Source: Syngnathus acus (taxonomy: Eukaryota > Chordata > Actinopteri > Syngnathiformes > Syngnathidae). From it: 64,000 bases of DNA. This document shows positions 29,610-41,746 of the stretch, piece after piece. The notes below the pieces were generated by a model, which ran no database searches, had not been told where the DNA came from, and saw only the letters and a program-made list of their open reading frames with translations. The stretch is from assembly GCF_901709675.1 (NCBI RefSeq), contig NC_051096.1:1355001-1419000 (forward strand). Reading direction: 5' to 3'. Within the stretch, counting starts at the first letter, position 1; each line of letters starts with the position of its first letter. A program made the translations under genes and the position numbers.

Positions 29610-32600
29610 CTAAACGTGGCGGCGGCGCTGGTGCTGGTGGTGGTGCATGTCCTCCACGGTGACCCTGCCCCACACACCGATCACAAAGGTCTCGATCTCG
29701 CACTCGTTGTCGCCGCGGGCGATGCGGAAGTAGCCGTCTTCGCCCCAGTTCTTGCCCCAGGTGTTGGCGGCAATCTTTGAGATCACAAGTTGAGGTCAAG
29801 TCATTTCAAGCGGTTGACGATGACAGAAAGTGTGCGGTCTTCCAAAACCTTACCCAGTACTTCTTGGGAGCGCCATTAGAGTCCCACTCTTGACCCCACC
29901 TGAAGAAAGCCGAGAAGACGGTTGGTTATAGTCTTGGGTTTTGACTCGATGTCATGATGGCAAATGAGTTCAGTGGTGACGGAACCGTTTGAAGGCCAAA
30001 TGGCAAAGAGATAGAAATTAGCTAGCCAGGCGTGCCAACCAGTTGATGGAATTTGAGCAATGCCAACGTTCGTCAGCTCAGCAGGAAGTGCTACTCAACA
30101 ACATCCTGGAAAAAGGAGTATTTATAGACAACTTTCCAACCTCGATCAGATCTTCTAAAAACATGAAACCTTGCTTTTCCCCTCTCCTGATTTACAGCAG
30201 GAAGTAGAGGACAAGTTACGAGGAAGCCAGTGCCGCCTCCACCTCAGAAATACTCTCAAGCAAACAAAAAGCCATTCCTCGGCCGGCTGTCTCGTTTGGC
30301 AACTTCTGTGCGCTCGGGACCTCTTGGCGAGGCTCCATCAAAATTCCCATCGAGTCTCGCCGTCTTGTACAACAAACGCTTGTCCTCCCATCCTGTTTTT
30401 AGCACTCCGGAATTTTCAGTTTCCCCCCTGAGAGACTCCCGGTAGCCGACGCCATTTTATCTTCGAAGAGGAAGTAAAGCGGTTCTGGGAAACGGACCGA
30501 TTGGCACACCTTCGGCTGTCAGTCAGGATTTCACGGCTGCTGTCATGACAAAGCTCCGAGCAGCAGAAAAGTTTTTGGTTGCAAAACCAGTCACAGCCGA
30601 TGCAAAGCAAACATTAGAAGAACATTTTCCCCAATCTCAAATCAAATGTTCAGGTAGAGGGCGGTAGAGGACAAAATGGCAGCACTGACCCCCTGATCCT
30701 CTGTCGGCCACGCTCGGGATCAGCGGCCGGCCCGGACAATGGGCCTTTCCACCACAGTGGACTTCAATGCTGCTTCCGCAAACTTTCCCAGGCCGCCGGC
30801 TTAAAGGGACGCGTAGCGCTATCAAAACACTCGCACGCCTGCCAGGTGGGCGCCCTCGCTGGCCCAGAACGACCCTGGCCGCTCTCGCCGTCACCTTTGA
30901 GAGCGGTCACCTCGACCTTCCGTCGTGTTTTGGTGTAAACATGCTAATCGTGCCATGTTTTGAAGGTTCATGGTGTTTGGATGTGACATCTATTCCTCGC
31001 CAACGGCCGCTACACAAGCACAGCTGCTTTTTGGGAAGCTGACGTTTTCCCAAAAGGTTTTCCACATCTAGACAAGATTGCCTTTTTTGGTAATGGCGTT
31101 GGGATTGGCAAGGACGGCCTGTTGGCTGGGGGTTCGAGCACCACCTGTTGCTTAGGCTACCTGAAAGTGCTTTTTTTTTTCAGGCTTAGGGCTGTGTGCA
31201 CTTTTTCCTCCCACATTTCTTTGGCTGATTAAAAGGAGCCACTCATTTTCTCATTTGCAAAGCAACGTCTCATTGACATCAGACAGATGAGTGAAGAATT
31301 TCAAGAGTCGAAACCTCCCGCACACACGTGCATTCCTTGAAAAAAGAGCCTCAAAGCAGGTGATTGTCTCGAGATAGCGCTTGTGTTTTGTCTCAGATGC
31401 GGTGAGGGGAGGGAACAAAAAAAAAAAAGAATGGCAGACGTCCGGCCGCCCACCGATGACAGAGACGCGAGTCAGGTAGGCCAGGTGCGGCAGACGTCTG
31501 CATATTTGCGGTCTGCACACTTGTGGTGAGGGAGGGGGGTGGAGTCTAACCCCTCTCGATGTTTCCGGCGTGTCGCGACAAGATGCCTTTACGTACCCGG
31601 TGATCCTGACCGAGTGCGTGCCGTGCTTGCGGAAGTGCGGCGGCTTAGTGAAGCTGACGTCCGTGTGTTTGTAGATGCCGCTCTTGTATACAAAGAAGTC
31701 CTCGTGGACCTCCATGATGGCTGCCGGGCATCAAAAACACAACGTCAAACGCAGCACACAATTAGCAACACGAGATGAAGCACGGCAACAGGCTGTTTCC
31801 TGACTTTTCATACACGGGCAAATTTTCCCAGTTCGACACCGGGGCCGCAAATCAGCTAACAATAGGCAAGTGGACGAACGTGCACCAGCCTTGTTTTAGG
31901 AATTCAAAGGAAACTTGTCATGAAGCCAACGTGTCTTCCTGGCCAATCAGATGAGAAGTAAAACACGCACACGTGTACATGGCCTATTCAAGTGAAACTT
32001 GACAGCGGTCCAGATAGGCACCAGACTGTGAGGCGGGCGCAGTTACGGAAGCTGACCAGGGTCAAAGCCGGACAATCAAACTCTCCAGCGGCAGGTCAGG
32101 CACCATGACATCATGCACCCCCCCCCCCACCCGCACAAAAAAAGTGCACATTTACTTTGTGTCATTTTGAAACTACAAAATGGTAAGCAACATTTAGATG
32201 TCATGCTGCACGCAAATGGACGAAGAAGCTGCCAACACAAGTGAAGAACTTTTCTTTTCAAATGAATACATTGTTACTGTGCCTATGTTGCAAAGGCTGT
32301 CTCATTTTCTTTTTCATAAAGAACACTTGAGCCTAACGCTACTGCAGCTGACTGTATTTTCTTTTGAAACATTTCCTAATGGACACAAAGTGAAATAAAT
32401 GAAAATGCGTGGCCTTACCTTGCACGGGGCCATTATCCATAATCTCCTTCATAATCTCCTTTTCCTGCAAGAGACAACATAAATGGAGAGATAGCGTTAC
32501 ATCCCTCGAGGGCGCTAAAAAGTCGAAAAACAAGATTGATCCTTGCCCCCCCTCCCAGGTCCTTAATGCCTGACTTATTGACTTCACAGGCGGGCTCGGA

Positions 32601-35476
32601 TGACTGAAGGAGGCATCGGCTATCGTTTAGTTCGATGCAAGCCGACATAAGGTGATGCTTTGCCCAAATAAGGACGGCAAGGGCTACTCCTCCGCATGAT
32701 TGGGCGGACGCTGCGCTACACTTACGTTGGCCGAGAGCCTGTAGGGCGGCGTGGACTGGTAGATGTCGTTGTGCTGGTAGTTGTGCGCGTTGGGGCAGCG
32801 CTGTGTGGCCTGCCTCTTTCCTCGGCCCACTGAGCGGCTCTGCATCATGCAGCGGGCCGCCTCGGTCGCCGTGGGTCGCGGGGCGCTGTACGGGTAGCAG
32901 TCTTCCGTCACCACCCTCAAGAAAACCAAAATCAAATCACAGTTAGCGTAGTGTTCCTTAGCATCGGGGCTGGATGTGACCAGATCGCTTAAAAAAAAAA
33001 AATATGGAGGTTCTATGATTGGCCAGTCTGTAGTTTGAGGGGCGTGGCTCAGTCCTCACCCTCTGCGGCGGAGATACCACCAGGCTCCGTCGACGCGGCC
33101 CCCGGCGCAGCCGCCCTGGTTCTTAATGTCGCAGGAAATGAGGTTCTGCGGGGACAGCTGAGGGGTCATGTGACCCATGGACTGGATGGAGATTCGATCC
33201 GATGCTACGGCTAAACAAAAACAGGAGAAAATCTTTGAAAGTTTCCCTTCTGACGAGAGCCAAGCAAATTTGCGTGCGGTTGCAGCCTACCCGCTGTCGA
33301 GAAGGCCCAGGAGGCGGCGCAGTTGCCCTGGTCCAGAGGTTCGTGGATCTTGCCTGGCCACTTGTCAGCCGAGTTGAAACTGGAGGGCAAGGCGTCGCCC
33401 TGGGGATCCATGTTCATCTAAGACACGGAACAACAAATTCCACAAATGGCGGCGACACAGGTGCCGGTAGCAACACGTCGACAGTGACAAGGGCGCAAAG
33501 AGGAATGCCGGGGGCGGGCGCGTTGGAGCGTTTGGATCAGGGTCTTATGTAACGTGCAGACAACAGGCCACAGCCACATACCGACCCGATTAGCGCCTTT
33601 TGATCTCCAGACAAAGACCCTGTGACTCAAGATGGCCGCTTACCTGGATTTCGTTCATGTTCAAGATGCTTTTGGAGGGTCTCTGCGTGCCCAGTCTGTA
33701 GCGGATGCCCTCGTCCAATGTCATGCCGTACAACTGGCTGTAGTTAGCAGCCCTCCACCTGGTTAGAACCACACCACCCCAAGATTGGCACAAAAACTGA
33801 CAGAACGACGAGCTCGTCCGAGGAGGTAAAAAAGTGTGTCTTGCCTTACCCATAATTCCCTCTGTTGATAGCCTGGATCATGTTGCCGTCCATCAAGCAG
33901 GCGTTCTGTTCACACTCCCACCGTCCCGTCGTGCCGCATGTGCTAAAAAATGAATAAATAAATAAAAAATGAATGAATGAATGAATAAAGTTAGCATCTT
34001 CATTCATTTCATTATTTCAATTATTGCCTGAAAATTGCAAAAACATGGAAGGAGGCACTTGCAGGATGTCAAGTAATTCGACACTTGTTGCTAGGTTAGT
34101 GTTCAAAGGGTGCAATCCTAACTGCCACAACATCAATTCAACCATTTCTGTGCACTCTTGTTGCCAGGGCAGGATCGTAAATAGCCCAAAGAAATGGAAA
34201 CAAGTTGTTCAAATGAATTGAAATCAACGCAGGAAGGCCCCGATAAGCTCCACAGAGGAGAGAGCGGAACGGCGGAAGATAAGTCAGGCGGGACCGGAGG
34301 GGAGGATGCGCCTTCGGGAAATGATCGGAGAGTGAGCGAGTGGGAGTTGTGCATTCTTGGAGAGCGCAAAGACCAACGAACAAGGCGGCTTTGTTGCTTG
34401 AGAACATATGTGACGTTTTGTAGCTATTTTTAGCAGCCGGTGTGCATGCGCGCATGCATGTCTGCTGGGCTGCCGTTATCAACTTCCATTCTTACTTTTC
34501 GGGAAGTTTCCTATCATAACACCCCAAGACACTTTGGAACAGCTGTGAGTTTGTGAGCAGATATGTAATGCTTGTGTTGAAATAAGTGAAGGACTATTTG
34601 TTTTGTTTTGTTCTGTTTTTGAACATACCACAAGTTGCAGTTGTCCTTGTATGTTTGTCCTGAGAGGAACTTGATCCCGTTTCGTTCACAGGAGCCTAAA
34701 AGGAGACAAACAATTCACAGCAAACTTTCAAGAATGCCTCAAAATGGCCGTCGTGTGCGATGTGTTGATGTTGCGCTTAAGGAGCGCTGAGCTCCGCTAA
34801 TCCAGCGAGAAGGAAGAAATGGGAGCGCTGTGGCAAAGTGTAGACGACGGAGGAGCGCGAGTAACTCTTCAATGCTCGCTTTCAAAGAATTCCTCAAAAT
34901 CTCCCATCGGAATGTGTGTGACATTCTTTCGTGCATGGGGAATGTTGCCGATTAAGTGCAATTTCCCTCGCGGGCCGGCGGAGAATTTACGAGGTGCTCA
35001 GTTTTTCTCGTCAGGTGCGGCTAGGGGATTGCGCAGCGAGGCCCCCCTCTGAGGGAGGCTGCAATTCCACCCAGGCGAGTGAATGCAGCCGCTTATGTCA
35101 TTACACAGTCAGAGTCTCTCGGATGCTGATTGAGATTCCGGGAATTTTCCAGACACGAGAACATGATGGAACGAAAACGGAAGGAGCCTTTCTTACAGCT
35201 CCTGTCCTGCAACCCCCGTGGCGCGTCTGAGCACCCCCCCTCGCCCCCTACATAGTCAACATTCTTTGTCCCGACCTCCCACCTTCCCTTCATAAGAGGC
35301 CTTCTGTTCTCAGGTGGACTTCTGCTGTTCAGGGCACATTTTCACGCTTTGCCTTTGAGAAAGCTCGGAGGAAGGCCTACATTAAAAAAAGTCAGCCACA
35401 AACATTTGGAGGGGCCGAGCAAACAACAGCATGTTGGAGGTTTCAGGCAGGTGGAGATGAAAAATCTGCGATTTAC

Positions 35477-35509
<33 letters not shown>

Positions 35510-35841
35510 AGCTCCCCCTCTCCTCATACACGATACATACCAATGAAGGGGGGATCCACGCCCAGACAGTGCCCCCAGAAGTCGGGGCAACAGTCAGACA
35601 CGGTGCGGTTGCAGAAGAGGTCACAGTAGCAGATGGTGTCCAAGTAGGGCACGGTGCACAGGTCGTCCCGTCCCGGGCAGCAGCCGCCTCGCCGCTGGCA
35701 GTACGAGCCCAGCGGGTCGCGGATGCCACCCGTGTGTAGCGGAGCAGCCAGCTCCCTCTTGGACCTCCTCCACTGGCTTCGCGCCGCATTTCCCTCCGCC
35801 TCCACCAGGAGCAACGCGCCAAGTACGAGGAAGAGCTTCAT
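29610..35841 (-). CDS. tinagl1: Tubulointerstitial nephritis antigen-like protein (TINAGL1), complete, 11 coding exons
   Basis: This is a secreted matrix glycoprotein, a cathepsin-B-like pseudoprotease. Coding exons in transcript order: 35541-35841, 34629-34695, 33850-33942, 33644-33758, 33291-33417, 33060-33210, 32726-32915, 32419-32464, 31597-31720, 29854-29899, 29610-29774. All introns are GT-AG, and the total of 1425 nt gives 474 residues (human about 467). The signal peptide is [16 protein letters not shown] somatomedin-B-like Cys-rich region lies at about 47-93 ([20 protein letters not shown]), a second Cys-rich segment at about 101-153, then the peptidase fold. At the nucleophile place the protein has Ser228 ([10 protein letters not shown]), while His399 and Asn424 remain, as in the known family. 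[12 protein letters not shown] is also conserved. The ATG was chosen because the frame upstream has no other ATG and crosses a splice acceptor. The C-terminus is unusually His-rich ([12 protein letters not shown]). Confidence 0.96.
35479..35509. repeat. Run of 31 C (G-run on the TINAGL1 sense strand)
   Basis: The homopolymer lies in the first coding intron of TINAGL1, 32-62 nt after the splice donor at 35,540. On the transcript it is a G-run. Confidence 0.95.
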
Positions 35842-36247
35842 GACGAGTCTGCGGGGGGGAGATGGAATTAAATCAAGCTGCCAAGACAAACAAGCGGCTA
35901 ACTACGATGCTCCATTTAGCAGGAAGTGATGGAAAAGTTCTCCAAATGAAGAGTGATGCATGATGGGGGAGGTCACGGAGAAGGGCCACTTCCCAGGCAT
36001 GCACAGAGGCATTTCCCACATTTTTGTGCCTCGTAAATGCCCTTATTTAGCATCTTTTGTGTTGCACTTGGATTCAAGCGTTGCTTACTTTATGAGTGCA
36101 GCATTTCAAAAGCAAGTATTTTTAGCTACATGCTAACAAACGATGCAAAATGCCTTGGGAGAGCTAATAACACGCGCAAGCATGCAATCTAACAGGTATA
36201 CCTTCTTTGTCCTCTATGAAGAGCCACATGAGCATCATGTCTATTAT

Positions 36248-36266
36248 ATCGCCCCCTGGTGGCCAA
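36248..36266 (-). promoter_or_regulatory. CTCF-like motif
   Basis: The minus strand reads TTGGCCACCAGGGGGCGAT, close to the textbook vertebrate CTCF consensus (13 of 14 core positions by eye). It lies between the TINAGL1 coding start and its candidate promoter. Occupancy cannot be told from sequence. Confidence 0.55.
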
Positions 36267-36646
36267 GAGGAGCATACCTATAACTTTTGAGTATCGCTGG
36301 ACTGCAGTATTGTGGTGTGTAACATGTTTTGACCTAGACTGGACATAAGTCGATGACCCACCTCAACATGTCTGCCATTAAAGTGGTTGAACCGCGCACA
36401 TTTAGCGATGTCTTCATTTCCCGTGTACAGTTAGTTCCCATGCCGAGCCCCTTCCCCTTCCCCTCCACCCTCAAATATGTATCATTGTGTGAAGCGCTTG
36501 GCATGCTGCTTACTTAAAGAGCATCATTAATTATCCTGTCTGATCATAGGGCACAATGAGAGTCCCCCCTCCGCCCAAATGAAGTGAAGCTCCGGAAGAG
36601 ATCTTTGCTGCGCTGTTTTCTGCATGACTGTGCCTTTTGTTGTACG

Positions 36647-36710
<64 letters not shown>
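36647..36710. repeat. CA microsatellite, about 31 units
   Basis: A near-pure CA run within the TINAGL1 upstream region. Confidence 0.96.
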
Positions 36711-36713
<3 letters not shown>

Positions 36714-37525
36714 GTATGGCATTATGGGATGGGCAGGGCCACGCTTTCTTTACACAAATGTTTTGTTGCAGCGGCGGCGATGGCAATAACAGCTCACATT
36801 GCCACGGTGGGGAAAAAAAACATTAGGAACTCAGATCAAATAAGATGAAAGACGAAAAATGGAATAGTGCAGTTTGGCCTTTTGTTATTCATCCATGAAG
36901 AGTTGTAATGCCGCCGAGCAGCGCTTCTCCATTTGGCACGAGTGAGAACGTCATTTTCATCAAGTATTTGCGCGGCTATGACGGACGCAGCGATTGTCTT
37001 TTGGAGCAGGTTGTCATGCTCCCATGTGACCTCTGACCCCAATGCACGGACTTTGAGTCACACTGTACATTGCACACGATGAGTCAGACATTCTTCATGT
37101 GTATTGTTTCAAATTGATACCATTCAGCTGAACATTTGCTCAGGTGTGGAAGGTGAAATTTATATTGTCAAGTACAAAGAGCAGGAAAACAAGTTCAAAG
37201 CAGACTCAAAATTAAAGTGTGCTTTTTGCACACATAACAAATACAATGACTGCAGTTAGTTTAGTGTAACTATTTCTGGTCAACTGATCCCAACCAGTGA
37301 AGGACAAAAATGTGTAAAATAAAAAATTATAAAGCACTTGATCCACAACCTAACCTTAACAAACAAGCTTTTTGGTGAGGTTGTGGAAGAGGTCAACTCA
37401 GGCTTTTGAAACAATCGTCTCTAAAGCCCCAGAACTAAAACATGATCATCAAACAGAGTCAGCCAAAAGTTATGAGCGCAACATCTAAAGAAAGAAGAAT
37501 CTCCATCCTGTGTTTGTCACTTTAC

Positions 37526-37610
37526 CTTCTGGCAAAATCCAACTTCTTTCTGAATAATCCACCAGTATCAAGAAATGCGTCTTGCTGTGCGTGTGTGTCT
37601 CAGAGGATGT
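37526..37610 (-). other. Predicted 5' non-coding exon of TINAGL1
   Basis: The first TINAGL1 coding exon starts with a good acceptor (CCCCCCCGCAG at 35,849) only 7 nt before the ATG, so a non-coding exon must lie upstream. This stretch follows a TATA box and ends at a donor-like AGAAG/GTAAAG (donor at 37,525). The start is estimated from TATA spacing. This is an inference from signals only. Confidence 0.45.
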
Positions 37611-37632
37611 GTGGAGCTGCACTTGAGTCTTC

Positions 37633-37642
37633 TCTATATACA
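37633..37642 (-). promoter_or_regulatory. Candidate TATA box of TINAGL1
   Basis: On the minus strand the site reads TGTATATAGAGAAG, about 30 nt before the predicted start of the 5' exon, in a CTGCCTGCC-rich setting. It is the best TATA match upstream of the gene in the correct orientation. Confidence 0.45.
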
Positions 37643-38418
37643 GTCAGGCAGGCAGGCAGGCTGCGTGGATGACCACGCCCCCGTGACCCCCCCTTGTGCG
37701 CGGCCCTGCTTGGCTGCTTGCCTAATCAGTCGCCTCGGCCGTGCACTTTCCCCTTTTCTCTGCTTCCCTATCAGCTGTCCTTAACCAAGACTGGACGCCA
37801 TTTGTTTGGAATTCACTCAGCTGGAAAACAGCAGCAGCGTTCCCTCTGATGGTCTCACTGGAAAGGTCAAATGGTAAAGTGGACAACTTTCAAGAGAGTG
37901 GCGTGGGAGAAACAGCACTGCCTGGCGGCCGAAACATGTATTGCATCATCAGGAAACATCTCGAAAATTCTCGAGCTTGAGTTATATCATCTAATTCAAG
38001 TCTCCTAATTGTGTTATTTTGTAAACCAAAACTCTCAAGGTGCTTCAAGGATTATCCTGGAAAATAGGTTCAAAAGCTCCGTCTGTTAACAGTCACTTTT
38101 CACTCACTTCCACCCTCCATGATGATTATAGCATTCGCCGATTCTGAACTGGCGGTAATTGCACAAGCCTTCGATTGTGCACATGAGTAAGAAGCCTCGG
38201 GTGAGACCCTCCGCCCGTTTCCCCGCCATCATGGCTGACTCAGGCGCCAACCGGGAGTGAATCACGGCCGCTTTCACAAGTCGTGTAGGCGAAGGAGTGT
38301 CATAAGACATTCCATATGCTGCACTGACTCGTGAAAAAAAAAACACAATGACATCAAACATCAGCATTTGCTGTCGATGGTCATTTCCGACAATTGTGTC
38401 GACAACGCGGGTAGCACA

Positions 38419-38420
38419 CG

Positions 38421-38499
<79 letters not shown>
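38419..38499. repeat. CA microsatellite, about 38 units
   Basis: A CA run preceded by CACGCACG. The translated His-Thr and Val-Cys frames across it are artefacts. Confidence 0.96.
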
Positions 38500-38502
<3 letters not shown>

Positions 38503-40919
38503 ATTCTGTCAAAGCAAAACTGGAGGCCTAAGCCGCAAAGGTTGAATTGTTTGTTTGATGAAATAGGTTTGTCTTGTTTTCTGAAATTCAAATTCAACTA
38601 TGCTATTTGGCTAACGGCTAGTCAATACATTGTGGTTGGCGGCGATCCTACGTTTGTAATAATGTGAGGATGAGCCGTCACTCTAAAGCTTCTCGGCAAC
38701 AATCGTCCCTTTCATCGGTGCCGCCATGATGCTTTGAGCGGGCCACAGTTGGCAAGGCCGGCGAGGGCGACGACAACAACAAGGCTGAGTCGTGTTTACC
38801 ACTCGTAGGGAAAAACAGGACGCCCCCGCGCTGATGAGAAGCGCAGACGTTTGGGAGGAGCGCTCGCTCGCCTTTTCCTGCCATTGATCCAAAATGAAAG
38901 AAATCGCTTCTCCACAGTGACTTTTGAAATCAAATTAGTGCCACAGTATCATGAAGATTGAGGATACCGAATGTAAGATTTGGATCGATAATGTTTAAAA
39001 GACGACACTGCAAGTGTATGGATACTTGAAATATTTCATGTCAAATAGCACATAGCAGGACTTTTTTTTTTAACGTGAAACACAACATGGCTATTTTATC
39101 CCAGCCTCTCCTCTTCTCTCCGTAATCCTCCTTCCGTCTCACATTTCCCGACTTGCTTATCTCTTAGACAAAACACCTTTTCCCGCCTCTGCCCTTATTT
39201 TCTTTGCTAAGGTCGTCGCAGATGTTCCCGCAACAAAAAGGTTCCATTGTTGTCTTTGTCTTCCATAGGGCAGCAAATAAAAGCTGACACATCAAAAATC
39301 AATTGAGTGTCTTTTTGTGTTTTGTCTGTCACCTTTGATTCATATTGAGTGTGAAAGCTTCAAAGTCGTAATCAATATGGGCGTAGGGTGGGTTTGCTCT
39401 TAAGACCCTCACTCAATACCCGTCACCCACTATTGACTCAACTCAATGTTTTGGGGCCTCAAAAGGACACACCATAGCGAGGAGAAAAAACGTATCACCT
39501 CAAATTTAAAAGCAAATCGAATAGCAATGGCAAAGAATGAGATGATTCTTCACGGTGTCAAGCCATCGTGGTTCAGCGCCAACTACTGGCCAGGAGGAAT
39601 TACTAGATGTCAGATTTTTTTTAAGTATCGATGGCTGGTATCGGCAGTCTGCCCAATACCTCAAAATAAGTCGGTCAGCAAATCTATCACAAAAGTGCCT
39701 TTCAAGAATGCTTTTTTATTTTCTCCAGGTATGGAGAAACTAAATGTACCCTACTCATATGACTTATTACTCAGTCACTTGCAGTAAAAAGTTAGCAAGT
39801 GATAAGCTGCTCTGACTTAGTTTTTCATTCTAATTTTAGCACTTGATTCCCTGAAAAGCATGTTTGCCAAGAATGAAGTCCACTCGGTCCTCTGCGGAGG
39901 AATCTCTTTATGTCATTTGGACGCTAGCATCTGTTTGCCTCGTCTTAAGCTGAAAAACACGCGTGTGCCGGCACAAAGACATCCGCGCGGTTTGTTGTTG
40001 TTTCGGCCGGCCAAGCAGAGGAATTCCTGCGGGACATCAGGCCATCACGTGACCGAGACCATCACCGTGCCGACCGGGAGAGACTCGGGACAAACAGTTC
40101 CCATTTGGCGGAGGAGGTCACAATGTCATGAGTTGGATGGAAAGTGATGCAGTTAGGGCAAGAAATGTTGTTGCTACCAATTATGAATGATGTCCAGCAG
40201 AGATTTTTTTTTTTCTATTTGATAAAGCTTGCATGTCGTCATTTTAAAAAACAGGCATGTCTTTGTGTGTTCTCAGGTAAGGAATGCACTAGCATCATCC
40301 GTACAAGAAGGCCCTGCCTCCTCCCTCCCTCGCTCGCTCGGGCTCCTGCGGGATTCCCGGAATATTTGAGATACGCTATCAGCGTACGTGTGAGGAAGCA
40401 AAGGCAAAATAAACAAAGATTGTGAGCGAGACAACAAAATGAAAGGGATGCTCGAGACGTGATCAAGCATGAAAACGGTTTGAAGGTCAAAGGCAGCGGC
40501 ACAGCTGAACTGGACATGAACCGTCAATAGTGGCAAAGCCAAGTGCCCGTACACGCAACGCCTGATTAGCTGCGCTCTTACACAAGAAGAGGGAACAAAA
40601 ACACCTGGAAATCAAAAATCGGCCGCATAGCCAATTTCAGTCGATGACTGTCCGTTCATCATTTGAAGGACACCCGAGAGGGAGGAAAGATGAAACCCCG
40701 CCTCAGGGTTCACCAACCTGTGAGGAGCTTCAAATGAAACAACCTCCGCATTCAAGTATGCAATGCGGCCCTGTCGTTGCCGTCCATCCCGGGGATCCTG
40801 CCACAGACAATCAAGTTCAGCGACCTCACGCTGATGAGCAAATTTAGACGTGCGTGAGCTGGTCAACTTACCAATTTGATGGCCTTGAGCTGCAACACTC
40901 CATGCAAGAGGGACCATTT

Positions 40920-41285
40920 TTGCCGTTGGTAAACAGTTTAAAGTTGGAATGGTTTGAATCGATCAAGAAATGTAGAAATTATAGGGAAAATAATTTGCAT
41001 ATTTGGAATTTTTGGTGGGAGTTTTTACGATGAAAAGTTCCACAGGTGAACTGAATGTGCTGAATGATTCCAAATGGGAACAATTTTAATCTGTTTGTGA
41101 TTGTCTGATTGTGGCCTTGAGAATTTGTAGTGAATAGTTGGTAGCATTTTTTATGAGAATGTAAAGTTTTTGAAGCCTTGAAGAGTAGGAATGTGTGTTG
41201 AAATTGGAATTGTGAAAAGAAACATTTAGGGAAAACTGTGAATTTGTTGGAAGCGGAAAATGGTAATAAAATACAAAACAATCAA
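40920..41285. repeat. Diverged relative of the 21,046-21,822 repeat
   Basis: Shared words in the same order are AAAGTTGGAATGG, TTGAATCG, AAATGTAGAAATTA, TTTGGAATTTTTGG, GAATGTGCTGAATGAT and GGAAGCGGAAAA/GGTAATAAAATA. Terminal hairpins and the tandem duplication are not preserved here. Confidence 0.6.
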
Positions 41286-41449
41286 GTTGAAGGTGTTTAC
41301 AGCATAGATTCTAAAAATCTTTTATTGAAACAAATAAATTAATAAGACGTGAGCTAATTCTACTTTCGGCAGATGCACGACATCATCATCATCATCATCA
41401 TCAGTGCGGAAATGGGCGACATCGCTGGAAGGTGGAAGACTGTTGTAGC

Positions 41450-41530
41450 GTAGCTTAGCATCGCTAGTTTAGCATCGCTAGTTTAGCATCGCTAGCTTAG
41501 CATCGCTAGCTTAGCATCGCTAGCTTAGCA
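41450..41530. repeat. Short tandem array of a 14-15-bp unit
   Basis: About five copies of TTAGCATCGCTAGC/T follow one another. A short CATCAT run lies nearby at 41,382-41,401. Confidence 0.9.
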
Positions 41531-41732
41531 TTTTATTGCTTTAATCGGTGTGATCACTATTGGAAGGACTGTGGAGCTGGAATGTCAAATTGGCGGCAAG
41601 TCAGTGATGGTGGTGGCGGGGGGGTGATGTAATGAGCGATCAAACGTGCAGAGAAAGAAAAAAAGAAAAAGAAAGACAGACATGCTAATGTATTTAGGGG
41701 GGCAATTGCTCGCTCGCTCTCGCACGCTTTTA

Positions 41733-41746
41733 GCGCCCTCCAGTGG
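41733..41746 (-). promoter_or_regulatory. Weak CTCF-like motif
   Basis: The minus strand reads CCACTGGAGGGCGC, one position away from the core pattern CCASYAGRKGGCRS. It lies 900 bp below the KCNQ4 stop codon. Confidence 0.35.

Noticed and set aside
29444-29799. Minus-strand frames with Asn-Gln-Pro-Thr repeats next to the last TINAGL1 exon
   Set aside because: They are the GGTT microsatellite read in other frames; the real frame ends at 29,610.
35842-35889. Longer TINAGL1 N-terminus starting at 35,889
   Set aside because: The codon is TTG and the extension crosses a strong splice acceptor. The ATG at 35,841 gives a clean signal peptide.
36527-36826. Open frames rich in Cys-Val or His-Thr across CA runs (also at 28,354-28,596, 38,104-38,597 and 51,763-52,332)
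   Set aside because: They are translations of CA/GT microsatellites and have no start context, domain or splice support.
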